Below, one piece after another: positions 1-8,704 of a stretch of 64,000 nt of DNA. Both the position numbers and the translations under genes were made by a program. The notes under the pieces were generated by a model, which searched no databases, had not been told where the DNA came from, and worked only from the letters and a program-made list of their open reading frames with translations. Origin of the DNA: Leptospira broomii serovar Hurstbridge str. 5399 (GTDB taxonomy: Bacteria > Spirochaetota > Leptospiria > Leptospirales > Leptospiraceae); the NCBI RefSeq assembly GCF_000243715.2, contig NZ_AHMO02000004.1, positions 560,501 through 624,500 on the forward strand, written 5' to 3'. The first letter of the stretch is position 1, and each line of letters starts with the position of its first letter.

Positions 1-753
1 TTGTTATATTTACTTTATATAATAAAAATCGGCGGTGATTTTATGGCGGGAAGATTCGTTTCTTTGCCTTTTGTAGCCGCAGTCTTTCTTTTAACAAGAA
101 TTCAGCATCGATCCGTGCTTATATTCGGATTTCTATGCTTTATTCTTTTTACTTTGTTGAACAAACGCTCTTATTTGTATACGACTCCCGAATATCATAG
201 GCTTCGCGTGGACGGACATATCGTCGACGAAAAGAGCATGTATTTTCCTAAGGCTAACTTTCTTCGCTCCTTATACATCAAGGACTTTCCCGATCATGTT
301 TGGGCCGAGTTTGGAAGAAAGTATCGAGACGATCTAAAAGCTTCCCCGTCTGAATTCCCGGTTTGCGCGACTTTGAATGTAGGGTACTTCGGTTATTTCG
401 CCGGACCCGAGCGAAAGATCATTGACGTTTACGCGCTGACCGACCCCTTCCTAAGTAAGTTGCAGGCAGCAAAGCCTTGGAGGATCGGTCACTTCGGAAG
501 AAATATACCTCAAGGGTATATTGAGTCCGTGGCGAGCGGAGAAAACAAGATTAAGGAAAAAAATCTTAAAGAGTACTACGAAAGGCTTAGATTATTAACC
601 GAAGCGGAGGATCTTTTTACGCGAGATCGGCTTTTTGAAATTTTCCGTGAAAATATCGGCATAAATAAGCAGCTAATCGATCAATATAAAGACGATTTGG
701 AATTGCAACCGATCCCTGCGGGTACAAGTTGCGGTCTCGGAAAGGGATTTTAG
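1..753 (+). CDS. C-terminal part of a membrane glycosyltransferase-like protein (5' end outside window)
   Basis: The reading frame is open from the first base, so the true start probably lies upstream. One hydrophobic stretch is visible near residues 18-55, followed by a long soluble C-terminal region. The motifs IDVYALTDPFLSKL and WRIGHFGRNIPQGY resemble, from memory, the C-terminal periplasmic part of GT-C type arabinosyltransferases such as mycobacterial AftB and related uncharacterised spirochaetal proteins. If that is right the full protein would be a multi-pass inner-membrane enzyme using a polyprenyl-phosphate sugar donor. No catalytic residues fall in the visible part, so the function is a weak inference; that it is coding is well supported by the 250-codon open frame. 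Confidence 0.6.
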   Translation: MLYLLYIIKIGGDFMAGRFVSLPFVAAVFLLTRIQHRSVLIFGFLCFILFTLLNKRSYLYTTPEYHRLRVDGHIVDEKSMYFPKANFLRSLYIKDFPDHVWAEFGRKYRDDLKASPSEFPVCATLNVGYFGYFAGPERKIIDVYALTDPFLSKLQAAKPWRIGHFGRNIPQGYIESVASGENKIKEKNLKEYYERLRLLTEAEDLFTRDRLFEIFRENIGINKQLIDQYKDDLELQPIPAGTSCGLGKGF

Positions 754-860
754 AAAACGATTTTTAATTTTCGAGAAACTGAATTCGTTTTTCATCAACT
801 ACTTTAATAAACTAGGAATTTCCTTGATCCGTCGAAGCCTGGTTCCATCTTAAGTGGAGA

Positions 861-2144
861 ATGGGTGAAAGCCAAGGCCTATGGACAGTCGATCGTTGGA
901 AAGAATGGTTTTCTAACGGCGAACTTGTCCCGTTTTTTCAGCCCATTCTTTCAGTGGAAAACGATTCGATCTTCGGTTTCGAAGCGCTCGGTCGATTTAA
1001 AGATCAAAACAATAATATTCATAGCCTAGGTCCCTTCTTTCTTTCGGAACCGTCCCATACCTTTTCCCCGGAAGAAAGACTTCGATTTCGCAACTTAAAG
1101 CGGGACGTGGATCGTTCGATTCGAACCAAGGCGTTACAAATCTTATCGGAGAATACGAATTTACCGCCGAGCACGAAACTATTTCTGAATATTTCTCCCA
1201 CGTTCATGCAGGACTATCTCATATCCGGTTCGAATGACGATCCGTACACTCTAAAATCTGCGAAAACTATCGGAGTCGATCCCCGGAAAATCGTCATTGA
1301 GATTGTCGAGGAGCATTTTTCGGGAGAAATCGATCAGTTAAAACCGTTGATAAACCTTTACAAAAGAGAAGGGGTTCTTGTCGCGATCGACGATTTAGGT
1401 GCAAGATCTTCCAATCTGGATCGAATCGGCGCCCTCCATCCGGATATTATAAAAGTCGATCTGGGATTGATACGAAGCTCGGTGGATTCCAGAAATTTTC
1501 AGGAAATCCTTTATACGTTGTCCAGGCTGGCGGAAAGTTTGGGTTGTTCCTTATTATTCGAAGGAATCGAAACCGAAACGGAGTTATACAACGCTTTGAC
1601 TTATGGCGCTCGCTTTCTCCAAGGGTTTTACTTTGCCGAGCCGAGCCCGAATCTTATCGATATTTCCGGCTTGAGTATTCGATTTTCCCAGTTACACGAA
1701 TTATTCTTTTCCTATAAAAAATACCAACTACTCAGAAGAATTAAAAAAGAACGAGAATTAGAAGATAGGCTCGAATCGGCGGGAATCCAAGTTTCTTTCG
1801 AGCAGGAGTTTCTTAAAATTCGGATTCGCAACGCTTATCTTCTAAAAGATTCGGTTTTTAGAATGTACGTAACCGACCAAGAAGGAAGGCAACTCTCTCC
1901 GAATTATACGGAATTATCGCAAGAAATCATGCAAGAAGACGAGAGTTATTTGGGAAGAAACTGGAGCTGGAGACCGTATTTTCTGGAACAATTCTATAAA
2001 AACGCGAAGAACCCGTCGGAAGGTTGGATCGCTAGTAATCCTTATTTCGATTTGGATAGCCGGATCCTATTGATCACTTATTCCAGAAGATTAACGGACG
2101 GTAATGTACTCTTCGTAGATGTCAGAATGTGGGATTTTCCCTAA
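861..2144 (+). CDS. EAL-domain cyclic-di-GMP phosphodiesterase with YkuI-like C-terminal domain
   Basis: Predicted to hydrolyse c-di-GMP to pGpG in the cytoplasm. Residues about 15-265 form an EAL domain: EALGRF (signature), NISP, the metal-binding glutamate in [18 protein letters not shown], the glutamate in FEGIETETE, and LQGFYFAEP. All recognised catalytic positions look intact, so it is probably active. Residues about 290-427 resemble the PAS-like C-terminal domain of Bacillus YkuI ([13 protein letters not shown]). No membrane segment is seen. The start is the first ATG of the frame; a GGAG lies almost directly in front of it, so the spacing is poor. Its 3' end overlaps the opposite-strand PilZ-like gene by 4 bp, pairing a c-di-GMP hydrolase with a possible c-di-GMP receptor. 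Confidence 0.88.
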   Translation: MGESQGLWTVDRWKEWFSNGELVPFFQPILSVENDSIFGFEALGRFKDQNNNIHSLGPFFLSEPSHTFSPEERLRFRNLKRDVDRSIRTKALQILSENTNLPPSTKLFLNISPTFMQDYLISGSNDDPYTLKSAKTIGVDPRKIVIEIVEEHFSGEIDQLKPLINLYKREGVLVAIDDLGARSSNLDRIGALHPDIIKVDLGLIRSSVDSRNFQEILYTLSRLAESLGCSLLFEGIETETELYNALTYGARFLQGFYFAEPSPNLIDISGLSIRFSQLHELFFSYKKYQLLRRIKKERELEDRLESAGIQVSFEQEFLKIRIRNAYLLKDSVFRMYVTDQEGRQLSPNYTELSQEIMQEDESYLGRNWSWRPYFLEQFYKNAKNPSEGWIASNPYFDLDSRILLITYSRRLTDGNVLFVDVRMWDFP

Positions 2145-3307
2145 GACGGGGAAACTTTTACGCCTGCATCGGCTAGGAGGCGGTTGACGTTATCTATATA
2201 TCTTTTTTTCTCTCCCGGTCGAGCTGAGTTCCCTTCCAACGATAACCCTACATACAAATTATTGTCGGCGTCTCTCGCTACGGATCGGACGACTCCATAC
2301 GCGGTCAAAGGAGCTTGCATTTTGAAGAAGATATCGAACGTAAATCCGATTCGTCTAGGTAAATCGTCATTCAAGTCGGGGTGATTGATTTTTACTCGTA
2401 AGCCGCCTGTCGATAGATCCAGAACCGGGAATCTTTCTTTGACCAAAATCGTGTTGGACTCCCGTATTCTATCCACCATTTCAAACGAAAGGGTCTTGAT
2501 CTCCATTACGTCAGTCATATCGATTTCGCGTGTACGATTTTGAGCCAGGACGTATCCGATCGGAATCGCCTGTTCGTCATGATTGATGTAAACGATCGGA
2601 ACAATTAGTTCCGATTTGATCTTCTGATTCGCATATTCGATGATTTTTCTTCGAACATCTTCGTCGTCGCCCAATTCATGTTCATAATCGATGTAACCGT
2701 TTTTATCGGAAGTTCTGTAACTTTCCGGTTTTTGAGTATTCGGAATAAACAGAATTTTACCGCTTTTTTTGACTAAGTCGAATTTATCCCCTATGGAACG
2801 GAATACGTCGATTTTAAGAATATCGTACTTCGGCTTTAGGGTTCTCTCGTAATCGGCAAAGTTCACTTTTACCGAGGTCGGGACATTGAACAAATTTGCA
2901 TCAATCGTGGTTTTACTGGTACGAAGATTTGTAATCCAGACGGAACCGTCTGGAGGTTTTATCCTGGGAAATTTACGCTCTCGACTTGCGATAGAAACGG
3001 ATTCGACTTCCAACACATACTGATTATTAGGGCGTTCTTCCAGCACTTCGCATTCCAATTCCAGGTAACGAGCCAGAAGTTTGTACAAAACGACGCGAGA
3101 ATTGAGTTTGAATTGATCCGGAGCCTTTCCTTGCACCAGAATCTTTTTTGCGTCCTTGCTGACCGAGAGAAGTTCGACCGAATCGTGATCGTCCGTATCT
3201 CGAACCAAGAGCTCGGTTTTCAGCAGGAATTTTCCAATAATATGGAGTCTTTTTTCAGGTTCAGATATGAGTTCCCGATCTCTCTGTTTCCGATCTACCT
3301 TTTCCAT
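2141..3307 (-). CDS. DUF1577-family protein with PilZ-like C-terminal domain
   Basis: A 388-residue soluble protein of a family I recognise as DUF1577, largely restricted to Leptospira. The C-terminal third contains DLSTGG, which fits the DxSxxG part of PilZ c-di-GMP-binding domains, and it is followed by beta-rich sequence typical of PilZ barrels. The canonical RxxxR motif is not clearly present, so c-di-GMP binding is an inference. The N-terminal half also reads as beta-rich and may be a YcgR-like flanking domain. No signal peptide or membrane helix. It converges on and overlaps by 4 bp the EAL phosphodiesterase gene, which supports a c-di-GMP role. The first ATG in frame was used as start. 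Confidence 0.75.
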   Translation of the reverse strand: MEKVDRKQRDRELISEPEKRLHIIGKFLLKTELLVRDTDDHDSVELLSVSKDAKKILVQGKAPDQFKLNSRVVLYKLLARYLELECEVLEERPNNQYVLEVESVSIASRERKFPRIKPPDGSVWITNLRTSKTTIDANLFNVPTSVKVNFADYERTLKPKYDILKIDVFRSIGDKFDLVKKSGKILFIPNTQKPESYRTSDKNGYIDYEHELGDDEDVRRKIIEYANQKIKSELIVPIVYINHDEQAIPIGYVLAQNRTREIDMTDVMEIKTLSFEMVDRIRESNTILVKERFPVLDLSTGGLRVKINHPDLNDDLPRRIGFTFDIFFKMQAPLTAYGVVRSVARDADNNLYVGLSLEGNSARPGEKKRYIDNVNRLLADAGVKVSPS

Positions 3308-3388
3308 TAAATTCCTAGGTGTGGGGGGCGGAAATTCTCTTGATTCCAGCCTTTCGCTTCGTTTTGATGTAATAGGTAAGGTACACTA

Positions 3389-4915
3389 ATGTCAAACCAA
3401 TCTTACCGCAACTCCCAATTTTTAGACGGCCTCTCCGGCGAAGAACTTTTCAGCATGCAAATCGGGCTGACCTATCGGGACTTTTTAGTTCTACCCGGTT
3501 TTATCGATTTTCATCCATCCGAAGTCGAGCTTGAAACTCGGCTCACCAAAAAAATTCGATTAAAAAGACCTTTTGTAAGTTCTCCAATGGATACCGTAAC
3601 CGAGTCCGCAATGGCAATCGCCCAGGCGTTGATGGGAGGAATCGGAATCATTCATTATAATAATACGATCGACCAGCAGGTGGCCGAAGTAACGAAAGTC
3701 AAACGTTTTGAAAACGGATTCATCACCGACCCGGTTGTACTCGGCCCGAAAAATATCATAGAAGATTTGGATCGGATTAAGGAGCGCCAAGGATTTACGG
3801 GAATTCCAATTACGGAGGATGGGACAAGAACTTCGAAGTTGATCGGAATCGTCACCAATAGAGATATCGACTTTGAACGAGACAGATCCATCTCACTGGA
3901 TAAAGTGATGACAACGGACGTCATTACCGGGACGTCGGGGATTACGTTAAAAGAAGCGAACGATATCATTAAAAGAGAAAAGATCGGTAAATTACCGATC
4001 ACCGACAAGGACGGAAGATTAGTATCCTTGGTAAGTCGTTCGGACCTGAAAAAAAATAAGGATTTTCCGGATTCCTCCAAGGATGAAAGCAAGCGGTTAC
4101 GTTGCGGAGCTGCCGTTTCTACATTAAACGAGTCTAGAGATAGAGTTGCCGCGCTTTACGAAGCGGGTGTCGACGTGATATTCATAGACTCGGCCCAGGG
4201 AAATTCCATCTATCAAATCGAGATGCTTCAATTCATTAAAAAGAATTTTAAAAATTTGGAAGTTGTAGCGGGGAATGTAGTTACTAGAGGTCAGGCCGAA
4301 AATTTGATCCAAGCCGGCGCGGACGGTCTTCGTATAGGAATGGGGCCGGGATCGATTTGCATCACGCAGGATACTATGGCAGTCGGGCGAGCGCAAGCAA
4401 CTGCAGTTTATCAAACCGCAAACCATGCCGCAAAGCACGATGTTCCGGTTATTGCCGACGGCGGAATCACGAATATAGGCGATATTGCGAATGCCCTAGC
4501 TATCGGAGCTTCGGTCTGTATGATGGGATTCATGTTTGCCGGAACAAACGAGGCTCCCGGCGAGTATTTTTATGAGAATGGAATCCGTCTCAAGAAGTAT
4601 AGAGGAATGGCCAGTATTGAAGCGATGAAAGCAGGCGGGGATAAACGGTATTTTAACGAGGGACAAAAAGTTAAAGTAGCCCAAGGGGTCAGCGGGTCCG
4701 TCGTAGATCGAGGATCAATTCTGAACTTCATTCCTTATTTGAGCCAAGGAATCCGTCTTTCTTTTCAGGATATGGGTTATAAAAGCATTCAGGAGTTGCA
4801 CAAAGCTCTGCGTGAAGGAAAACTCAGATTCGAAAGAAGAAGCGAATCCGCCCAGGCCCAAGGTTCCGTCCACAGCTTGTATTCATATAGTGCACCGAGT
4901 CTAAGGGCCGAATAA
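3389..4915 (+). CDS. guaB: Inosine-5'-monophosphate dehydrogenase
   Basis: Oxidises IMP to XMP with NAD+, the committed step of GMP synthesis, in the cytoplasm. At 508 residues it has the usual length. The TIM barrel is interrupted after about residue 100 by two CBS domains (to about residue 220; [11 protein letters not shown] and LVSRSDLKK). The catalytic cysteine sits in [10 protein letters not shown] at about residue 324. The IMP-binding IADGGI segment and the mobile-flap region ([19 protein letters not shown], then QGVSGSV) are present. The start ATG follows GGTAAGGT. It stands alone in orientation after the DUF1577 gene and may lead into the next two genes. Confidence 0.97.
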   Translation: MSNQSYRNSQFLDGLSGEELFSMQIGLTYRDFLVLPGFIDFHPSEVELETRLTKKIRLKRPFVSSPMDTVTESAMAIAQALMGGIGIIHYNNTIDQQVAEVTKVKRFENGFITDPVVLGPKNIIEDLDRIKERQGFTGIPITEDGTRTSKLIGIVTNRDIDFERDRSISLDKVMTTDVITGTSGITLKEANDIIKREKIGKLPITDKDGRLVSLVSRSDLKKNKDFPDSSKDESKRLRCGAAVSTLNESRDRVAALYEAGVDVIFIDSAQGNSIYQIEMLQFIKKNFKNLEVVAGNVVTRGQAENLIQAGADGLRIGMGPGSICITQDTMAVGRAQATAVYQTANHAAKHDVPVIADGGITNIGDIANALAIGASVCMMGFMFAGTNEAPGEYFYENGIRLKKYRGMASIEAMKAGGDKRYFNEGQKVKVAQGVSGSVVDRGSILNFIPYLSQGIRLSFQDMGYKSIQELHKALREGKLRFERRSESAQAQGSVHSLYSYSAPSLRAE

Positions 4916-4957
4916 TTTCAGGATTCCCTTCTTAGAACAAATTAGAGGCCAGAAGAA

Positions 4958-5749
4958 TTGCTACGATTCCTTCCTAAATCTGTTTTTCTTTCGGCCTTGG
5001 TAGTACTGTCGGGATCGCTGAGTCATGCCCAAAGCACCGCGGAAAAAACGAGGGTAGCTCAGGAACTCGTAGCGCGTTTGGACCAAGCCTTACTAAAGGC
5101 GGACGGATTAGTTAAGGCTAATCTCATTTTAATTAAACGCTCCGGAGATACTTGGACTTGGGATATGAGCGTTTTTAGAAAGGGAGAAGATTCCCTATCT
5201 CTTTTTGAAAGTAAAGGACGCGGATTGGAATATAAGATTCTGTTTAAGGAAGACGGGGAATTAATTTATGCATTTAACGCCCTTTCACGAAAAATATTCC
5301 GAAAAACTGACGAAGAAAAATACGAAAATCACCTAAATACCGGTTTCAGTTTCGTGGATCTTTCCGGAACATCTTATCAGGCGAATTATAATCCGATCGT
5401 ACAAAGCGACCTCGAAGTCGGAGGTAAGAAAATGAAACGAGTATCTATGCGTCCGATCGTTCCGTATTTTTATTCCAAATTAGTTCTACTTCTTGAGCCG
5501 GATACTTTAAGACCGACTCGATTGGATTTTCACGATAAGGACGGAGTTTTATACAAGACCTTAAACATCAAGTACGGCCCGGTAAAGGTTAAGTCTAAAC
5601 AAAAAGTCACCCGGGATGAGATTGCGAGCCGACTCGAAATGCTCGATTTAAATTCCGGTTCGATTACCGTACTTGAATACACGGAGGTGGATCGAGACGT
5701 TAAGCCGGATCCGTCTCTTTTTGAATTGGAAAACTTGAATCGATTCTAA
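4958..5749 (+). CDS. LolA-like outer-membrane lipoprotein-sorting family protein
   Basis: A 263-residue exported protein. The TTG start follows AGAAG and gives a classic signal peptide (hydrophobic [19 protein letters not shown], likely cleaved after SHA). The mature part matches in style the LolA-like 'outer membrane lipoprotein-sorting protein' family, with repeated strands such as [14 protein letters not shown], a central [26 protein letters not shown] and a closing [14 protein letters not shown]. The family adopts an incomplete beta-barrel that binds acylated cargo in the periplasm. It may be a paralogue rather than the housekeeping LolA. The next gene begins 1 bp after its stop, so it is likely co-transcribed with rsmE. 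Confidence 0.7.
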   Translation: MLRFLPKSVFLSALVVLSGSLSHAQSTAEKTRVAQELVARLDQALLKADGLVKANLILIKRSGDTWTWDMSVFRKGEDSLSLFESKGRGLEYKILFKEDGELIYAFNALSRKIFRKTDEEKYENHLNTGFSFVDLSGTSYQANYNPIVQSDLEVGGKKMKRVSMRPIVPYFYSKLVLLLEPDTLRPTRLDFHDKDGVLYKTLNIKYGPVKVKSKQKVTRDEIASRLEMLDLNSGSITVLEYTEVDRDVKPDPSLFELENLNRF

Positions 5750-5750
5750 G

Positions 5751-6443
5751 ATGTCCGATTCGGAAACCGTTTTTTTTCGCCCGAACTTCCTTCCCGATTC
5801 AAATTTGCAACTGGATCCCGAGGAAATCTCTCACCTCAAGGCTCTTCGTATTTTTAACGATAAGAAAATCGTAATCGTTAAGGACGGAAAAGGAACTAGT
5901 TATCTTTTCGAGGTTCTTCCTTCTGCTAAGACGGGAAAGATACTCAAAACCGAATTTAAAGAAAATACATCTCCGCCGGCCGTAATTGCGACCGCAATTC
6001 CGAAAGGAAATAGACTCGAGTGGTTGATTCAAAAGGGAACAGAACTTGGAATAACGGAGTTTGTTTTTTTAACCTTCGCGCATTCGGATCGAAAGGATTT
6101 GAATGCCGAAAGGTTACTCCGAGTCGCTGGCGAGGCATGTGCCCAAGCTAAAAGGGAATTTCTTCCGGAAATCATCGGGCCTATTCCTTTAACACGATAT
6201 TTGGATTCACTACAGAATGCGGGTAACGAAGTTCTGCTGCTGGATCCCAAAGGATCGGGTAAACTTGATACGAATTCCATTCGAGGTAGAACGGTTTTGA
6301 TCGGTCCCGAAGGAGGTTTTCGTGAGGAAGAAAAAGAATTGTTTAAGAAATACGGAGTTCTCGGTTACAAAGCAGGAAATTCGATACTAAGAATAGAGAC
6401 TGCAGGCATTTATGCGGCAGCTCTATTTCGGGCGTCGTTATAG
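5751..6443 (+). CDS. rsmE: 16S rRNA (uracil-1498-N3)-methyltransferase
   Basis: Methylates N3 of U1498 in 16S rRNA using SAM. The 230-residue length fits the family. An N-terminal PUA-like region (HLKALRIFNDKKIVIVKDGKG) is followed by the SPOUT domain with its trefoil-knot motifs: AIPKGNRLEWLIQKGTELG, VLIGPEGGF and the closing GNSILRIETAGIYA. It starts 1 bp after the stop of the LolA-like gene, so translation is probably coupled. It converges with a small lipoprotein gene only 8 bp further on. Confidence 0.93.
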   Translation: MSDSETVFFRPNFLPDSNLQLDPEEISHLKALRIFNDKKIVIVKDGKGTSYLFEVLPSAKTGKILKTEFKENTSPPAVIATAIPKGNRLEWLIQKGTELGITEFVFLTFAHSDRKDLNAERLLRVAGEACAQAKREFLPEIIGPIPLTRYLDSLQNAGNEVLLLDPKGSGKLDTNSIRGRTVLIGPEGGFREEEKELFKKYGVLGYKAGNSILRIETAGIYAAALFRASL

Positions 6444-6451
6444 CGAGACAG

Positions 6452-6790
6452 CTATTTACCAACTCCGCTTGCCCCTAAAAATAAAAGACAATTCGTATAA
6501 TTATGACCGCAATCGCGCGTACAAGCCTGTTGAAGTTGCAAGCAAAGCGTTACGATACTGCAGGCGACATTGCAATTGGAAAGGCAGGTATTCAGTTGCA
6601 ATAAATTGCTTCCTGTAACTGTCGCACCGTACTGGTTCTGGCAATTGGCCGAGCAAGACCCTAATCCTCCCCCGACGCAACCAGCTAAGAAAGTATTGAC
6701 AGCCGCTCCCTTTATATCCCGTTCTTTATGCTCGCAAGCCGTCAGAAAAATTGCCGTAATGATCAAAAGAAGCCGTAGGGACAGGGTCAT
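6452..6790 (-). CDS. Small cysteine-rich lipoprotein, function unknown
   Basis: I do not recognise the family. Taking the ATG at 6790 gives a 112-residue protein with a short signal peptide (MTLSLRLLLIITAIFLTAC) ending in a clean lipobox LTAC. The mature part has ten further cysteines spaced in C-x3-C and C-x(7-10)-C style (GSCSANC, TCLSNCNVAC, QACTRDC), suggesting several disulfides in the periplasm or at the surface. An upstream in-frame ATG at 6895 would add 35 residues that bury the signal peptide, so it was rejected. It faces rsmE tail-to-tail and diverges from thiS. Confidence 0.68.
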   Translation of the reverse strand: MTLSLRLLLIITAIFLTACEHKERDIKGAAVNTFLAGCVGGGLGSCSANCQNQYGATVTGSNLLQLNTCLSNCNVACSIVTLCLQLQQACTRDCGHNYTNCLLFLGASGVGK

Positions 6791-6894
6791 ATAAGTAAAA
6801 GGTTTTCGGTCGTTAGGTAATGGTAAACTAAAAAACATTGGACTCGACAAACTGGAAACCTGGAATAGAAGCAGAACTAGACCGAGGTGCATCA

Positions 6895-7095
6895 ATGTTG
6901 GTCAACGGTAAACAGGTGTCTCTAAGCGATCTCACTTCCCCTAGTTTGATTTCTCTGCTCGAATCTTTAAAACTAAAACCTGAAATGGTAGCGATTCAAA
7001 GAAACGGTGAAATCGTAAAAAAAGCGGTTTGGTCGGGAGTGGTTCTTCAAGACGGAGATCGAATTGAAATTTTAAAATTCGTAGGCGGCGGATGA
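6895..7095 (+). CDS. thiS: Sulfur-carrier protein ThiS
   Basis: A 66-residue ubiquitin-like protein that carries sulfur as a C-terminal thiocarboxylate for thiazole synthesis. The start ATG at 6895 follows GAGGTG with good spacing and gives MLVNGKQ, the usual ThiS beginning; an upstream ATG at 6838 lacks such a site. The diagnostic C-terminal GGG is present (EILKFVGGG), preceded by LQDGDRIEI. Its stop overlaps the start of thiE (ATGA), so the two are translationally coupled. The ThiG/ThiF partners are not in the window. Confidence 0.92.
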   Translation: MLVNGKQVSLSDLTSPSLISLLESLKLKPEMVAIQRNGEIVKKAVWSGVVLQDGDRIEILKFVGGG

Positions 7096-7781
7096 ATCGG
7101 AATCGAAAAAATCTTTCTAATATGACTCGTCCTCGCGTCGGACTTTGGAAGGCGCCAGGATTGTATCCTATTCTGGATTTGGAATATTGCTCCAAATTCC
7201 GAAAAAATCCTTTCGAGTTAGTTTCACTATGGTCGAACTACCGAGACTATATTCCTTTTTTTCAATTAAGGGCAAAGAAAGAAACCATTGAACAAATTAC
7301 GATTTTATACCGAAGTCTGAGTGAAAAATTTCCGGATTTTCCGATGATTTTGAACGATTATTGGAAATTAGCTCTCGATCTAGGTTCCTTCGGCTTACAT
7401 ATCGGAAAGGAAGATTACGAGGATTTGGATCAAGAGGCGAGAGAGAGAATTCAAGCTAGCGACCTTTTTTTAGGAACTTCATCCCACAACGTAGAGGAGC
7501 TGAACAATATTGAAATCGGAGCCTGGGACTACACCGGCTTCGGTCCGATTTTCGATACCTCTTCCAAAGAAAAAACCCATCCGGTTCTTGGAACTGTCGA
7601 ACTTTCCGAGGCCTTGAGAGTGAGTTCCGTTCCAGTGACCCCTATCGGAGGGATCGTATCCGAAACGTTGCCCAGGGTCTTATCGGAGGGAAACTTCCTA
7701 GTCGCTATGATCTCTGGAGCGGCGGAGAAGGAAGATGTTCTAAAATCTTTACGCTTGCTCAAAGAATCCGGAAACGTATAG
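7092..7781 (+). CDS. thiE: Thiamine-phosphate synthase (ThiE family)
   Basis: Joins HMP-pyrophosphate and thiazole phosphate into thiamine phosphate. The 229-residue TIM-barrel shows family motifs in order: [59 protein letters not shown] and PIGGI. The sequence is somewhat divergent from classic ThiE and could belong to the ThiE/TenI subgroup, but the HIGKED and GFGPIF motifs favour a real synthase. It overlaps thiS by 4 bp. Confidence 0.85.
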   Translation: MNRNRKNLSNMTRPRVGLWKAPGLYPILDLEYCSKFRKNPFELVSLWSNYRDYIPFFQLRAKKETIEQITILYRSLSEKFPDFPMILNDYWKLALDLGSFGLHIGKEDYEDLDQEARERIQASDLFLGTSSHNVEELNNIEIGAWDYTGFGPIFDTSSKEKTHPVLGTVELSEALRVSSVPVTPIGGIVSETLPRVLSEGNFLVAMISGAAEKEDVLKSLRLLKESGNV

Positions 7782-7821
7782 TTCTCAAAAGCAGGGAGAA
7801 CTTTCAATTGACTCAGAGATT

Positions 7822-8670
7822 ATGTCCAATAGGATGCTCCGTATGAAGCAACCTGGGGAAATCCGTCATCTCTCGGCGAAAGACGACCGAGATTACCTCC
7901 TCGATTACCAATCGATGGACGTAGACAATCTGGAAAAGACGGAGATCTTAGGAGTTCCTTTCGAGAACGCCAGCTTAGACGAGTCCGTGGCTAAGATCTA
8001 TCATCTAATGGAAGAGAAGGATCATTATCATCATGTTCTTCTTTTGGATCCGGTCAAGACTATGGCCATACGAAAAGGAAAGAAGCTGCATCGAATCGCG
8101 CAAAAAGCCAGCCTAATTCTTGCGGAAGGCGCCGGATTGCAATGGGCCGCTAAGCGACTTGGCGGCGAGTTGAAGGAAAGAATTCCCACCATCGCATTAA
8201 TGATGGACCTAGTTCGACTTTGCGAATTGAGAAACTATTCCATCTTTCTTCTAGGCGGAAAAGAAGATATTATAGAAAAAGTATATTTTAATCTTTCCAG
8301 ACATTTCCCAGGCGTACGCATCGTCGGTCGTCATGCTGGATATATGAATTCCCAACGGGAATTACTCGTTAAGGAATCGATTCGTAAAACTAGTCCTAAT
8401 ATTATATTTCTTGCAATGGATTTTCCTGAACAGGAAGTCTGGATCGAAAATAACACGGCTTTCTTCGGGCACGCGGTAGTGATCGGCGTTGGGGGAGCCA
8501 TGGATATTTTGTCCGGAAAAGTGCGGAAGGCTCCGAACTATTTTAAATTACACGGACTGACTTGGTTTTGGAGAATACTTGTCCGACCGTGGAGATTGAT
8601 CCGCCTCAGCCGTATGATCGGCTTTTTCGTTTTCGTTTGGGTTAAATCGCTATTTCGTAAAAAGAAATAG
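7822..8670 (+). CDS. WecG/TagA/CpsF-family glycosyltransferase
   Basis: A 282-residue GT26 family enzyme, likely adding an N-acetylmannosamine-type sugar to a lipid-linked intermediate for a surface polysaccharide or LPS. Family features: [40 protein letters not shown] (equivalent of the R-x-G-x-DLM motif), a nucleotide-binding stretch [13 protein letters not shown], and [11 protein letters not shown]. The last 40 residues are basic and hydrophobic ([18 protein letters not shown]), consistent with membrane association. The residues before about 50 are extra relative to typical members, so the start may be later than the ATG used. Confidence 0.82.
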   Translation: MSNRMLRMKQPGEIRHLSAKDDRDYLLDYQSMDVDNLEKTEILGVPFENASLDESVAKIYHLMEEKDHYHHVLLLDPVKTMAIRKGKKLHRIAQKASLILAEGAGLQWAAKRLGGELKERIPTIALMMDLVRLCELRNYSIFLLGGKEDIIEKVYFNLSRHFPGVRIVGRHAGYMNSQRELLVKESIRKTSPNIIFLAMDFPEQEVWIENNTAFFGHAVVIGVGGAMDILSGKVRKAPNYFKLHGLTWFWRILVRPWRLIRLSRMIGFFVFVWVKSLFRKKK

Positions 8671-8704
8671 CCGATCCCCGAATTCAAGCGGACACAGGAC
8701 AGTT

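Noticed and set aside
3655..4092. 145-codon minus frame inside guaB
   Set aside because: Fully within the well-supported guaB gene, no domain features, no ribosome-binding site; a shadow frame.
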